Positions 6,846 through 14,631 of a DNA stretch of 25,854 nucleotides are shown here, piece by piece (positions within the stretch are counted from its first letter, which is position 1; the number at the start of each line of letters is the position of its first letter). The stretch covers positions 1 to 25,854 of the forward strand of contig CAMLSD010000073.1 in the NCBI GenBank assembly GCA_946482595.1. Reading direction: 5' to 3'. The position numbers and the translations under genes are program-made. The stretch comes from an uncultured Comamonadaceae bacterium. Its GTDB lineage: Bacteria > Pseudomonadota > Gammaproteobacteria > Burkholderiales > Burkholderiaceae. The notes below the pieces were generated by a model that saw nothing but the letters and a program-made list of their open reading frames with translations, had not been told where the DNA came from and ran no database searches.

Positions 6846-7886
6846 ATGAAACCCGATCCGATTGTGCGCAGCCGCATTGCCGACATCGCCGCGGCGGCGG
6901 GTGTGTCCACCGCCACCGTCGACCGGGTGCTGCACGGGCGGCCCAATGTGCGCGCCGGCACGGCGCAGCGGGTGCTCAAGGCGGCATCGGCCCTGGGCTA
7001 CCTGCCCGAGGGCCAGCTCGCGCAGGTGGGCCGTCCTGCCCCGTTGCAACTGAGCTTCCTGTTGCCGGCCGGCAGCAACCGCTACCTGCGCATGCTGGGC
7101 GAGACGGTGTCGTACAGCGCCGACCAACTGGCGCCCTACAACGTGCGCTGTCGGGTGCATCAGGTCGAGGGGTTCAATCCGCAGGTGCTGGCCGAGCGGC
7201 TGCTGCACCATGGCCGGCGCAGCGATGGGGTTGCCTTCATGGCGCTCGAACATCCGCTGGTGCGCGAGGCCGTGCACCAGCTCGCCGAGATGGGCGTGCC
7301 GGTGGTCACGCTCGTGTCCGATCTCTCGAACTCGCGGCGTGCGGCCTACGTGGGGCTGGACAACCGGGCTGCCGGACGCACGGCCGCGCTGCTGCTCGGG
7401 CGGTTCATCGGCCCGCGGCCGGCCACGGTGGCGCTGATCGCCGGCAGCCGCAGTTACCGTGGGCACGAAGAGCGCGAAATGGGGTTCCTGAGCCTGATCG
7501 AGGAGATGTTCCCGCAGCTCCAGGTGGCGGGCCTGCGTGAAGGGCATGACGATGCCGACACCAACCATCGACAGACCCGGGCTCTGCTGGAGCAATACCC
7601 CACGCTGGCCGGGATCTACAACATCGGCGGCGCGTCGGACGGGATCGCGCGTGCCCTGAAGGAGAGCGGGCGCGACCAGAAGGTCGTGTTCATCGGTCAC
7701 GGACTCTCGCCGGACACACGTTCGCTCCTGATCGACGGCACGCTCGATGCCGTGATCACCCAGAGCCCGCAGAGCGTGGTGGGCAATGCGGTGCGAATCT
7801 TCCGCAATCTGCGGGATGGCCGTGACGCGATGGCCGGCGTCGAGGCGCTGCGCCTGAACCTGGTGCTGCGCGAGAACCTGCCCTGA
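6846..7886 (+). CDS. LacI family transcriptional regulator of the acid-sugar cluster
   Basis: The 346-residue protein has an N-terminal LacI helix-turn-helix (RIADIAAAAGVSTATVDRVLHGR, residues 10-32, with the TVDRVL variant in place of TVSRVL) followed by the hinge RAGTAQRVLKAASALGYLP. A periplasmic-binding-protein-like effector domain fills the rest (for example SDGVAFMALEHPLVREA and GIYNIGGASDGIARAL). It is transcribed away from dctP, with 128 bases between the two start codons, and is the only regulator next to the TRAP/VOC/RLP/kinase cluster, so it most likely controls that cluster and itself in response to an intermediate. The start ATG follows GAGAGG closely (2 bases), but the family N-terminus supports it. 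Confidence 0.92.
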   Translation: MKPDPIVRSRIADIAAAAGVSTATVDRVLHGRPNVRAGTAQRVLKAASALGYLPEGQLAQVGRPAPLQLSFLLPAGSNRYLRMLGETVSYSADQLAPYNVRCRVHQVEGFNPQVLAERLLHHGRRSDGVAFMALEHPLVREAVHQLAEMGVPVVTLVSDLSNSRRAAYVGLDNRAAGRTAALLLGRFIGPRPATVALIAGSRSYRGHEEREMGFLSLIEEMFPQLQVAGLREGHDDADTNHRQTRALLEQYPTLAGIYNIGGASDGIARALKESGRDQKVVFIGHGLSPDTRSLLIDGTLDAVITQSPQSVVGNAVRIFRNLRDGRDAMAGVEALRLNLVLRENLP

Positions 7887-7891
7887 CACCG

Positions 7892-7908
7892 GCGGCGTTC
7901 AGCGCCGC
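7892..7908. terminator. Small GC hairpin between convergent genes
   Basis: A 6-bp stem (gcggcg at 7892-7897 pairing with cgccgc at 7903-7908) with a 5-base loop sits between the end of the LacI-type gene and the end of the DUF883 gene, overlapping the latter's stop codon. Position and symmetry would suit a bidirectional terminator, but no T-run is present on either side, so the call is weak. Confidence 0.3.
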
Positions 7909-8228
7909 GCGACCAGCAGCCCCACCAGCAGGCCCACCGCCGCGGCCACACCCATCGCCCCGTAAGGGTGCGAGTGCACGGTCTGGTCGGCAGCCCGGGC
8001 GGCCTGGCGCGCGCGGTGCAGCGCCGAGTGCTCGAGCTCGTCGAGCTGCATGCGCAACTCGCGCAACTGGTGCTCGATGCGCTGACGCGCTTCGTCGAAC
8101 TTCTGGTCGCCGGCCAGTGCGGCCGACTTCAGCAGATGGTCGGCCTCGTCCACCATGTGGCGCAGGCTGTCGGTGACGCGGTCCTTGGTGGCGCCATTGG
8201 CGGAACTGGAAGTGGTGCTGGTGCTCAT
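7899..8228 (-). CDS. DUF883 family inner-membrane protein (ElaB/YqjD-like)
   Basis: This 109-residue protein has the DUF883 plan. A polar, serine/threonine-rich start is followed by a long amphipathic helical region rich in Q, E, R and L (about residues 30-75), then HPYGAMGVAAAVGLLVGLLVARR at the C-terminus, which is a single tail-anchor membrane helix ending in RR. Related ElaB/YqjD proteins of Escherichia coli are inner-membrane proteins reported to bind ribosomes in stationary phase or stress; whether this one does is not shown. ATG at 8228 is chosen because AAGGA lies 6 bases upstream and matches the family start. The much longer open frame upstream is antisense of the peroxidase gene. 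Confidence 0.9.
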   Translation of the reverse strand: MSTSTTSSSANGATKDRVTDSLRHMVDEADHLLKSAALAGDQKFDEARQRIEHQLRELRMQLDELEHSALHRARQAARAADQTVHSHPYGAMGVAAAVGLLVGLLVARR

Positions 8229-8268
8229 GGTGTGTCCTTCATGGTTGGTGGCGGATCCCGGGATGCAC

Positions 8269-8287
8269 GACGCTGGCGTGCAGCGTC
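8269..8287. repeat. Perfect 7-bp inverted repeat in the divergent DUF883/peroxidase region
   Basis: gacgctg (8269-8275) and cagcgtc (8281-8287) form a perfect inverted repeat with a 5-base loop in the 165-base gap between two divergent genes. It could be a regulator site or a leader hairpin of the DUF883 gene. Nothing else in this gap was recognised. Confidence 0.35.
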
Positions 8288-8393
8288 CAATTTCGCGCCA
8301 GCGCCAACGCCCGGCTTGCGTTGCGTCAAGCAAGCTGCAGGCAGTGCATGCCATCGTGTCCGCCAGGGTTGCGGGCAGGTGGAGGCATCGAGC

Positions 8394-9536
8394 ATGGACA
8401 GGACCGGAACGCCAGGACATTGCCGCGGGGCGTGGGGCGATCAGCCGCCATCTCTCGTGTCCACCGTCCTGACCTTGCCGGGCCGGGCGGGGGTCGTCAA
8501 CCGTGTGCATGACGTGGACGTGGGCATTGCGGCGCGGCAGCCCGCACGCTGGCTGGCGCGCGGCGCGGCCGCGGCACTGGCTGCCGGGCTGCTGGCCTGG
8601 AGCGCGGACAGCCGCTGCGCACCGCGTGAACCGGTCGAGCCCATCCGTGCGGCCCGCGTCACCGACGCCGCAAAGGTCGAGCTGGGCAAGAAGCTGTTCT
8701 TCGACCCGCGCCTGTCGCGTTCGGGCTTCATCTCGTGCAACTCGTGCCACAACCTCAGCCTGGGTGGCAGCGACAATCTGCGCTCGTCCATCGGCCACCA
8801 GTGGCAGCGCACCACCCTGAACGCGCCCACGGTGCTCAATGCCGGGCTGAACGTGGCGCAGTTCTGGGACGGGCGTGCCCGCGACCTGCAGCAGCAGGCG
8901 CACGAGTTGAGCAGCCATCCGCCTGAACTCGCGATGGCCCACGACCTGGCCCTCGAGGTGCTGCAGTCCATTCCGGGGTATGTGCGCGAGTTCAACCGCG
9001 TGTTCGGACGCGGCCCGATCGACATGTCGCGCGTGGCCCAGGCGATCTCGGTTTTCGAAGAGACGCTGGTCACGCCGAACGCGCGCTTCGATCAGTGGCT
9101 GCGAGGCAAGCGCACGGCCTTGACGCAGGAGGAGCTGAGTGGCTACCTGCTGTTCAAGCAGAGCGGCTGCACCGCCTGCCACTACGGCGCAGCCCTGGGC
9201 GGGCGCTCGTTCGAGCGCATGGGCCTGCTCGAACCCTATCGGTCACGGGTCTATGCGCTGGGCCGCGAGGCCGTGACCGGCGACGAGGCGCATCGTTTCA
9301 CCTACAAGGTGCCCACGCTGCGCAATATCGAGCTGACGCCGCCGTACTTTCACGACGGGGCGGCAGCCACCCTGGCCGAGGCGGTCGACGTGATGGGCCG
9401 GTTGCAGCTCGGGCGGTCGTACACCGAGGCCGAGACCCGGCGCATCGTGGCGTTTCTCAAGACCTTGACGGGCGAGCAGCCGCGGATCGTGCTCCCGGTG
9501 CTGCCGCCCTCGTCGGACCAGACGCCGCGCCCCTGA
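8394..9536 (+). CDS. Di-haem cytochrome c peroxidase family protein
   Basis: The protein (380 residues from this start) belongs to the bacterial di-haem cytochrome c peroxidase/MauG family, which reduces hydrogen peroxide in the periplasm with electrons from small cytochromes. Both c-type haem motifs are visible: CNSCH at 115-119 and CTACH at 259-263. Family segments include LGKKLFFDPRLS (97-108), TLNAPTVLNAGLNVAQFWDGRA (141-162), MGLLEPY (276-282, possible Met ligand) and VPTLRNIELTPPYFHDGA (306-323). A hydrophobic segment at 57-69 would export or anchor it. The ATG at 8394 has GGAGG 8 bases upstream, but it gives a long leader before the hydrophobic segment. A GTG near 8505 or 8520 would make a more usual signal peptide, so the start is uncertain. 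Confidence 0.9.
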   Translation: MDRTGTPGHCRGAWGDQPPSLVSTVLTLPGRAGVVNRVHDVDVGIAARQPARWLARGAAAALAAGLLAWSADSRCAPREPVEPIRAARVTDAAKVELGKKLFFDPRLSRSGFISCNSCHNLSLGGSDNLRSSIGHQWQRTTLNAPTVLNAGLNVAQFWDGRARDLQQQAHELSSHPPELAMAHDLALEVLQSIPGYVREFNRVFGRGPIDMSRVAQAISVFEETLVTPNARFDQWLRGKRTALTQEELSGYLLFKQSGCTACHYGAALGGRSFERMGLLEPYRSRVYALGREAVTGDEAHRFTYKVPTLRNIELTPPYFHDGAAATLAEAVDVMGRLQLGRSYTEAETRRIVAFLKTLTGEQPRIVLPVLPPSSDQTPRP

Positions 9537-10458
9537 GCCTGCCGGCCTGCGGCGCCGCAGGTCGCAGCAGGTGCGCCAGCGTGGCCTCCAGCACCGCCTG
9601 CGGGGCCTCGATCTGGGGCCAGTGCCCCACACCATCGAGCCACACGACGTCGGCATCGGGCACGAGTTCGCGGTAGCGCTCGGCCATGTGCCGCCCCGAG
9701 TTCGGGTCGGCCATGCCGTTGATCAGGCGGATCGGCACCCGGCTGTCGAGCAAGGGTTGCACGAGACGGTCGCGCCGCGCCAGCCGGTCGATGTAGAAGC
9801 GGCCGACGCGGTGCGTGATCCGGCGCCCCTGATCGAGATTGACCAGGGCCCAGAACATGTCGAGCAGCGCCGGCTCCGGAGGCCGGGACGGTGCAAACAG
9901 GCCGGTGATGCTGCGATCGAAGGCGCTGCGCGGCAGGCGCGGAGCAATCCAGCGCCCCAGCGCGGAGGCCAGCACCCGCTGGATCGGGCGCGGCTGGTAG
10001 GCCTCGGGGCACAGGCCCCCATTGAGCAGCACCACCGCATCGATGGCCGGCAGGTGCGTGGACTGCGTGCGCCGCGCCAGCAGTTCCTGCGCCACGCTCA
10101 CGCCAAGGTCATGGGCCAGCAGATGGCAGTGGCTGGCGCCCACGTGGGCCAGCAGGGCCTCGATCACGTCGGCATGGTCGTCCAGCGTGTAGCTGGCGTC
10201 GGGCCGTTTGTCCGAGAAGCCCATGCCTGGCAGGTCGGGCGCCCACAGCGTGAAGTGCCGGGCCAATGGGGCCCACAGCCGGTGCCAGTCCCATGAGCTG
10301 GTGGGGTAGCCATGGATCAGCACGAGGTGCGGCCCCTGTCCTGCAGTGGCCACGAAGATGCGCCGCCCGCACAGGGCCAGCATGCGGCCGGTGGCGAACC
10401 AGCGCTGCAGGCGCTCGCCCGTGCTGCCTGGTTCGGTCCACGGCGTGTCCTGGTTCAT
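9457..10458 (-). CDS. Alpha/beta hydrolase, MEST-like (epoxide hydrolase/dehalogenase branch)
   Basis: This 333-residue alpha/beta hydrolase has the oxyanion segment LIHGYP (47-52), a nucleophile elbow AHDLG with Asp at 117 in place of Ser, an acid Asp at 251 (INGMADPNSG) and the catalytic His at 279 (GVGHWPQ). An Asp nucleophile is characteristic of epoxide hydrolases and haloalkane/fluoroacetate dehalogenases. The order LLAHDLGVSVAQELL, LLNGGLCPEAYQPRPIQ and a lid with GLF closely recalls the animal MEST/PEG1 protein and its bacterial relatives, whose substrate is not settled. The ATG at 10458 follows AGGGG by 6 bases. The last 30 or so residues are Ala/Arg/Pro-rich, and their codons overlap the 3' end of the peroxidase gene on the other strand by 80 bases. 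Confidence 0.85.
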   Translation of the reverse strand: MNQDTPWTEPGSTGERLQRWFATGRMLALCGRRIFVATAGQGPHLVLIHGYPTSSWDWHRLWAPLARHFTLWAPDLPGMGFSDKRPDASYTLDDHADVIEALLAHVGASHCHLLAHDLGVSVAQELLARRTQSTHLPAIDAVVLLNGGLCPEAYQPRPIQRVLASALGRWIAPRLPRSAFDRSITGLFAPSRPPEPALLDMFWALVNLDQGRRITHRVGRFYIDRLARRDRLVQPLLDSRVPIRLINGMADPNSGRHMAERYRELVPDADVVWLDGVGHWPQIEAPQAVLEATLAHLLRPAAPQAGRLRGAASGPTRAAAPGARSAAARPSRS

Positions 10459-10558
10459 GCGAAGCCCCTCATCCCGATGGCGATGCTGCGAGCTTAGGTG
10501 CCCGGGGCACGAATGCCCATAGTCCTTCGGGGCAGTGGGCCGGCGGCCGGTGATGCGT

Positions 10559-12061
10559 TCACGGTGTGGACGCTGCAGGTTCGCTGGGGGGCGGCACCTG
10601 CAGGTCGGCCGCAGACGGCGTCTCATTGCCGAAGTCCGAGGGGCCGGAGTTCTGCAGGATCTCGACGGCCTGGTCGGTGTCGAGTTTTTCCGGGGCGTCG
10701 AGGAAGCTGGTCACCGTGGACGGCACGAAGATCACCACCAGCACCAGGATCAGCTGCATCGCCACCCAGGGCACCGCGCCCAGATAGATGTCGCGCGATT
10801 CGACCTTCACCGGCAGCGACTTGTTCTTGAACAGCGTGTCGGAGATGCCGCGCAGGTAGAACAGCGCAAAGCCGAAGGGCGGGTGCATGAAGCTGGTCTG
10901 CATGTTCACGCACAGCAGCACGCCGAACCAGATCAGGTCGATGCCCAGTTTCTCGGCCACCGGTGCGAGCAGCGGCAGGATGATGAACGCGATCTCGAAG
11001 AAGTCGAGGAAAAACGCGAGGAAGAAGATGAAGAGGTTGACCGCGAGCAGGAAGCCGGTCTGGCCGCCGGGCAGGTCGGACAGCATGTGTTCGATCCACA
11101 GCCCGCCGTCCACGCCCTGGAAGACCAGCGAGAACACGCGCGAGCCGATCAGGATGAACACGACCATCGCGGTGATGCGCATGGTGCCGGCCATCGTGGC
11201 CTGCACCAGCGGCCAGCTCAGGCGGCGGTGCAGCGCGGCGAGCACGAAGGCTCCGACCGCACCCATGGCTCCGGCCTCGGTGGGCGTGGCCACAGCGGTG
11301 TCGATGCCCGGCAGGCCACCCATGCTGCCCAGCACCGCGAAGATCAGCACGGCGGACGGGATGATGCCGCGCAGGCACTTCTTCCACAGGGCCCAGCCCT
11401 GCAGGGTGCGGGCTTCCTTGGGCACGCCGGGCAGCGCGTTCGGACGCAGCCGCGTGAGCACGAAGGTGTAAAGCGCAAAGATCAGCACCTGCAGGATGGC
11501 CGGTCCCCAGGCCCCCTTGTACATGTCGCCCACCGAGCGGCCGAGCTGGTCGGCCAGCACCACCAGCACCAGCGAGGGCGGCACGAGCTGGGTGATCGTG
11601 CCGGAGGCGGCCAGCACGCCGGTGGCATAGCGCATGTTGTAGCCGTAGCGCTGCATCACCGGCAGCGCGATCATCGCCATGGCAATCACCTGGCCGGCCA
11701 CCGTGCCGGTGATGGCCCCCAGGATGAAACCGACGATGATCACCGAGTAGCCCAGGCCGCCGCGCACCGGGCCGAACAACTGCCCCATGGAGTCGAGCAT
11801 GTCCTCGGCCAGGCCGCACTTCTCGAGCACGGCACCCATCATCGTGAAAAAGGGAATGGCCAGCAGCAGGTCGTTCGACAGGATGCCGAACACGTTCAGC
11901 GGCAGGGCCTGCATGAAGGCCGGCTGGAACCAGCCCATGTGGATCGCGAACAGGCCACAGCCCAGGCCCAGCGCGGCCAGCGAAAACGCCACCGGAAAGC
12001 CCAGCAGCATCGTGATGATCAGGCCGCAGAACATCAGCGGCGCGAAGTTCTCCATGCTCAT
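10559..12061 (-). CDS. TRAP transporter large permease (mannitol/chloroaromatic-type DctM)
   Basis: This 500-residue membrane protein is the larger form of DctM, with an extended C-terminal hydrophilic tail (after about residue 460) and an inserted loop around 205-235 (TRLRPNALPGVPKEARTLQGW). These features are typical of the TRAP subfamily annotated for mannitol/chloroaromatic compounds (FcbT3-like). Motifs include GAITGTVAGQVIAMAMIALPVM and MQTSFMHPPFGFALFYLRG. Its ATG overlaps the dctQ stop by 4 bases. No binding-protein gene flanks the pair within this window, so the transporter is incomplete here; the receptor is presumably encoded elsewhere. The substrate is unknown. Confidence 0.93.
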   Translation of the reverse strand: MSMENFAPLMFCGLIITMLLGFPVAFSLAALGLGCGLFAIHMGWFQPAFMQALPLNVFGILSNDLLLAIPFFTMMGAVLEKCGLAEDMLDSMGQLFGPVRGGLGYSVIIVGFILGAITGTVAGQVIAMAMIALPVMQRYGYNMRYATGVLAASGTITQLVPPSLVLVVLADQLGRSVGDMYKGAWGPAILQVLIFALYTFVLTRLRPNALPGVPKEARTLQGWALWKKCLRGIIPSAVLIFAVLGSMGGLPGIDTAVATPTEAGAMGAVGAFVLAALHRRLSWPLVQATMAGTMRITAMVVFILIGSRVFSLVFQGVDGGLWIEHMLSDLPGGQTGFLLAVNLFIFFLAFFLDFFEIAFIILPLLAPVAEKLGIDLIWFGVLLCVNMQTSFMHPPFGFALFYLRGISDTLFKNKSLPVKVESRDIYLGAVPWVAMQLILVLVVIFVPSTVTSFLDAPEKLDTDQAVEILQNSGPSDFGNETPSAADLQVPPPSEPAASTP

Positions 12062-12597
12062 TGCAGCGGCCTTTCGTAGTGGGTGTCCATCTCATGGCGG
12101 TGCATGAGCCAGCCCACGCGCTTGATCGTCTCGCCCAGGCCCTGCAGCAACACGAGCGCAAAACCCAGTGGCAGCATCAGCATGGCTGGCCAGCGCACCA
12201 GGCCGCCGGCATTGCCCGACATCTCGCCGGTGCGCCACATCTGGGTGAACAGCGGCCACGACATCGCGAGCATGGCCACCATCACCGGCACCAGGAAGAA
12301 CAGCAGGCCGAACAGGTCGACGAACACCTTGCCGCGGCCGCTGAGCCGACCGTAGAAGATGTCCACGCGCACATGCTCGTTCATGCGCAGCACCTGCGAG
12401 GCGCCCAGCATCACGCAGGCGGCAAACAGGTACCACTGGATCTCCAGCCAGGCGTTGGAGCTGGTGCTGAACAGGTAGCGGATGAAGGCATTGCCGGCGC
12501 TGATGCCGCACGAGATGATCACGGCGTACTTGGCCAGCACGGCAAATCGATCGGTGAGCCAGTCGATCCACCGCGTGATCGCGAGCAGGGTGTCCAT
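12058..12597 (-). CDS. TRAP transporter small permease subunit (DctQ type)
   Basis: This 179-residue four-helix membrane protein (about residues 22-38, 53-70, 92-116 and 139-158) has the DctQ features WLEIQWYLFAACVMLGASQVLRMNEHVRVDIFY. It partners the large permease encoded immediately downstream, with which it shares a 4-base ATGA overlap. The frame is open to 12660, but the ATG at 12597 has GGAG 5 bases upstream and gives the family N-terminus. It is the first gene of its transcript and faces the two-component system genes across about 170 bases, so that system is a candidate regulator by position only. Confidence 0.9.
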   Translation of the reverse strand: MDTLLAITRWIDWLTDRFAVLAKYAVIISCGISAGNAFIRYLFSTSSNAWLEIQWYLFAACVMLGASQVLRMNEHVRVDIFYGRLSGRGKVFVDLFGLLFFLVPVMVAMLAMSWPLFTQMWRTGEMSGNAGGLVRWPAMLMLPLGFALVLLQGLGETIKRVGWLMHRHEMDTHYERPLQ

Positions 12598-12704
12598 GGT
12601 GTCTCCAGAGAGTCGCTGCCTGGCCTGCGGCGCGGCAGCTGTTGTGGGGCCGGCCGCCACTGTAGGGAGCGGGACCTGAGTTGTGGCTGAACGCGGCCGC
12701 AGGT

Positions 12705-12723
12705 TTTACGCCGCGTTTACGCC
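12705..12723. promoter_or_regulatory. 11-bp-period direct repeat upstream of the two-component system
   Basis: tttacgcc occurs at 12705-12712 and again at 12716-12723, a perfect 8-base direct repeat with a start-to-start distance of 11 bases. Tandem half-sites on one helical turn are the usual target of OmpR/PhoB-type response regulators, and such a regulator is encoded directly downstream. The repeat lies 47 bases before the kinase start and about 108 bases before the divergent dctQ start. Binding is inferred. Confidence 0.45.
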
Positions 12724-12769
12724 TGGCGCGTGCACGCGGGCCGGCCTGTTTTTGGGACACTGTGGAGCC

Positions 12770-13882
12770 ATGACAGCGCACCCGCCCACCCCTGCCCGAC
12801 GACTGCATCCGGCCTGGACCGGCAGCGTCATCGTGCTGGCGGCCACCGGCCTGTGTGCGCTGCTGGAGCGGCATTTCGGGCTGGCCAATCTGGTGCTCGT
12901 CTACACCGCCGGCGTGATCGTCATGGCCTTGCAGCACGGTCGCATCGCGACGCTTTCGGTCAGCGCGGCCAGCATCGCGCTGCTCGACTTCATCTTCGTG
13001 CCGCCGCGCTGGGGCTTCAAGCCCACCGACCCGCAGTACTACTTCACCTTTGCGGTGATGGCCGCGCTGGGCTGGCTGGTCAACGAGTTGGCGCAGCGGG
13101 TGCGCCGCGAAGCCGAGCGTTCGGCGGCGCGCGCCCGGCGCGCCCAGGCGCTGGCGCTGGAACGCGCCGAGTATCAGGCGCGCAGCACCCAGGCACAGAT
13201 CGAGTCGGCCACCGAGCGGCAGCGCAACACCTTGCTGGCCAGCATCTCGCATGACTTTCGCACGCCGCTCACGACGATCATCGGAGCGGCCACCAGCCTG
13301 CGTGAGCAGGAGGGCCAGTTGCCGCCTGAAGCCCGTCGGGAGCTGCTGTCCAGTGTCGAGCACGAGGCGCGGCGGCTGCATGCCCTGAGCAGCAACCTGC
13401 TGGAGCTGGCCGGACTGCAGCGCGGCGCCGTGCAGCCGCAGCTGCAATGGTGTCCGGCCGACGAGCTGGTGGGCGAGGCCTGCGCGGCCTTGGGCGAGCG
13501 GCTCGACCGCCTCACGCTGCAGGTCGAGGTCGACGCGCACGCGCTGGTGTGGTGCGACCCGCAGCTGATGCAGCAGTTGCTCGTGAACCTGCTCGACAAC
13601 GTGGCCCGGCACACGCCGCAGGGCACCACCGCACGCATCGGTGTGGTCCCGCGCGAGGGTGCGTGTGAGGTCACCGTCATCGACCGGCACCCGGCCGACG
13701 TGGCCATGACCGAACCCGTGCCCAGCGCCGGCGGCAGCCCTCACGGCCTGGGCCTGTCGATCTGCAGCGAGATCGCACGCCTGCACGGCGGGCACCTGCG
13801 CTGGGTGGACAACGGCGGACGCAGCGTGACGGTGCACCTGCCCCAGCCGGTGGTGCCGCGTGCGGCCCTGGAGGACTGGTGA
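12770..13882 (+). CDS. Sensor histidine kinase, KdpD C-terminal-like, with altered G1 box
   Basis: This 370-residue protein resembles only the C-terminal part of KdpD. Membrane helices with a DUF4118-like bundle (about residues 15-104) are followed by a coiled linker rich in R, A and E (105-150), the phosphoacceptor domain with H161 (ISHDFRTPLTTIIGA) and a HATPase domain. The N box is present (LLVNLLDNVARHT, 270-282), as is GLGL at 326-329. The G1 box, normally DxGxG, reads DRHPA at 305-309, so both glycines are missing and the ATP lid is short. The usual KdpD N-terminal sensor and Usp domains (KdpD is about 890 residues) are absent, and no kdpFABC genes are near. The ATG at 12770 follows GGAG by 2 bases. 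It overlaps the regulator gene by one base. Confidence 0.9.
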   Translation: MTAHPPTPARRLHPAWTGSVIVLAATGLCALLERHFGLANLVLVYTAGVIVMALQHGRIATLSVSAASIALLDFIFVPPRWGFKPTDPQYYFTFAVMAALGWLVNELAQRVRREAERSAARARRAQALALERAEYQARSTQAQIESATERQRNTLLASISHDFRTPLTTIIGAATSLREQEGQLPPEARRELLSSVEHEARRLHALSSNLLELAGLQRGAVQPQLQWCPADELVGEACAALGERLDRLTLQVEVDAHALVWCDPQLMQQLLVNLLDNVARHTPQGTTARIGVVPREGACEVTVIDRHPADVAMTEPVPSAGGSPHGLGLSICSEIARLHGGHLRWVDNGGRSVTVHLPQPVVPRAALEDW

Positions 13883-14631
13883 TGCCGATCGATCCCCCGC
13901 TGGCCGCCCCGCTCGCCGCCCATGTGCTGGTGGTCGAAGACGAGGAGCCCATCCGGCGCATGCTCGTGACGACCCTGGAGGCCGCCGGCTACCGCGTCAG
14001 TGAGGCCCGCACCGCGCGCGAGGGCGAGACACTCGCGGGCAATCGACGCATCGACCTGTGCCTGATCGACCTGGGCCTGCCCGACGGCGACGGCATCGAG
14101 CTCATCCGGCGGCTGCGGGCCTGGACCCAGCGGCCGCTGATCGTGTTGTCGGCCCGCTCGCAGGAGTCGCAGAAGGTGCTGGCGCTCGACGCCGGCGCGG
14201 ATGACTTCCTGGCCAAGCCTTTCGGCGTGGCCGAGCTGCATGCCCGCATCCGCGTGGCCTTGCGTCATGCCGCACGCAGCTCGCAGCAGGGGCACAGCCG
14301 GCTCAGGGTCGGCGAGGCGCTGATCGACCTGCAGCGCCGGCAGCTGCTGCGCAGCTCACCCGACGGCTGGAACCCTGTGCGCCTGTCGGCCACCCAGTGG
14401 CGGCTGCTGGAGGTGCTGGCGCAGCATGCGGGCCGGCTGGTCACCGGGTCGGCGCTGATGCGCGAGGTCTGGGGCCCGGCGCTGTCCGATCAGGGGCACT
14501 ACCTGCGCATCTATGTGCGGCAGTTGCGGTTGAAGATCGAACCCCAGCCGTCGCAACCGCGCTACCTGCTGACCGAGGCAGGCATCGGCTACCGGCTGGA
14601 GGCCCAGCCCTGCGAGGACGATTCAGTCTGA
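13882..14631 (+). CDS. OmpR/KdpE-type response regulator
   Basis: The 249-residue protein has a receiver domain (LVVEDEEPIRRML, acceptor aspartate in CLIDLGLPDGDG, conserved lysine in FLAKPFG) and a C-terminal winged helix (LSATQWRLLEVLAQHAGRLVTGSALMREVWG through YLRIYVRQLRLKIEP to TEAGIGYRL). This is the KdpE-like order. It would be phosphorylated by the kinase encoded immediately upstream. The ATG at 13882 overlaps the kinase stop (TGATG) and has GGAGG 7 bases upstream; a GTG one codon earlier is less well spaced. The targets are unknown. The 11-bp direct repeat upstream of the kinase gene and the divergent TRAP genes are candidates. Confidence 0.93.
   Translation: MPIDPPLAAPLAAHVLVVEDEEPIRRMLVTTLEAAGYRVSEARTAREGETLAGNRRIDLCLIDLGLPDGDGIELIRRLRAWTQRPLIVLSARSQESQKVLALDAGADDFLAKPFGVAELHARIRVALRHAARSSQQGHSRLRVGEALIDLQRRQLLRSSPDGWNPVRLSATQWRLLEVLAQHAGRLVTGSALMREVWGPALSDQGHYLRIYVRQLRLKIEPQPSQPRYLLTEAGIGYRLEAQPCEDDSV

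Noticed and set aside
10498..10510. gtgccc-g-gggcac near-palindrome between the hydrolase and second TRAP genes
   Set aside because: A one-base loop cannot form a terminator hairpin and no regulator matches it; it may be chance in GC-rich DNA. The rest of the 100-base gap shows nothing clear.
10535..12079. 514-residue plus-strand open frame opposite the second TRAP permease
   Set aside because: Same antisense effect: His/Gln/Glu-rich with no fold, while the minus strand encodes a typical DctM protein.
12092..13837. 581-residue minus-strand open frame across the kinase and dctQ
   Set aside because: It crosses two recognised genes in other frames and has low-complexity composition.
12770..14631. 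Potassium-control KdpDE system
   Set aside because: The kinase lacks the KdpD sensor and Usp domains and no kdpFABC genes are present, so only family resemblance is claimed.
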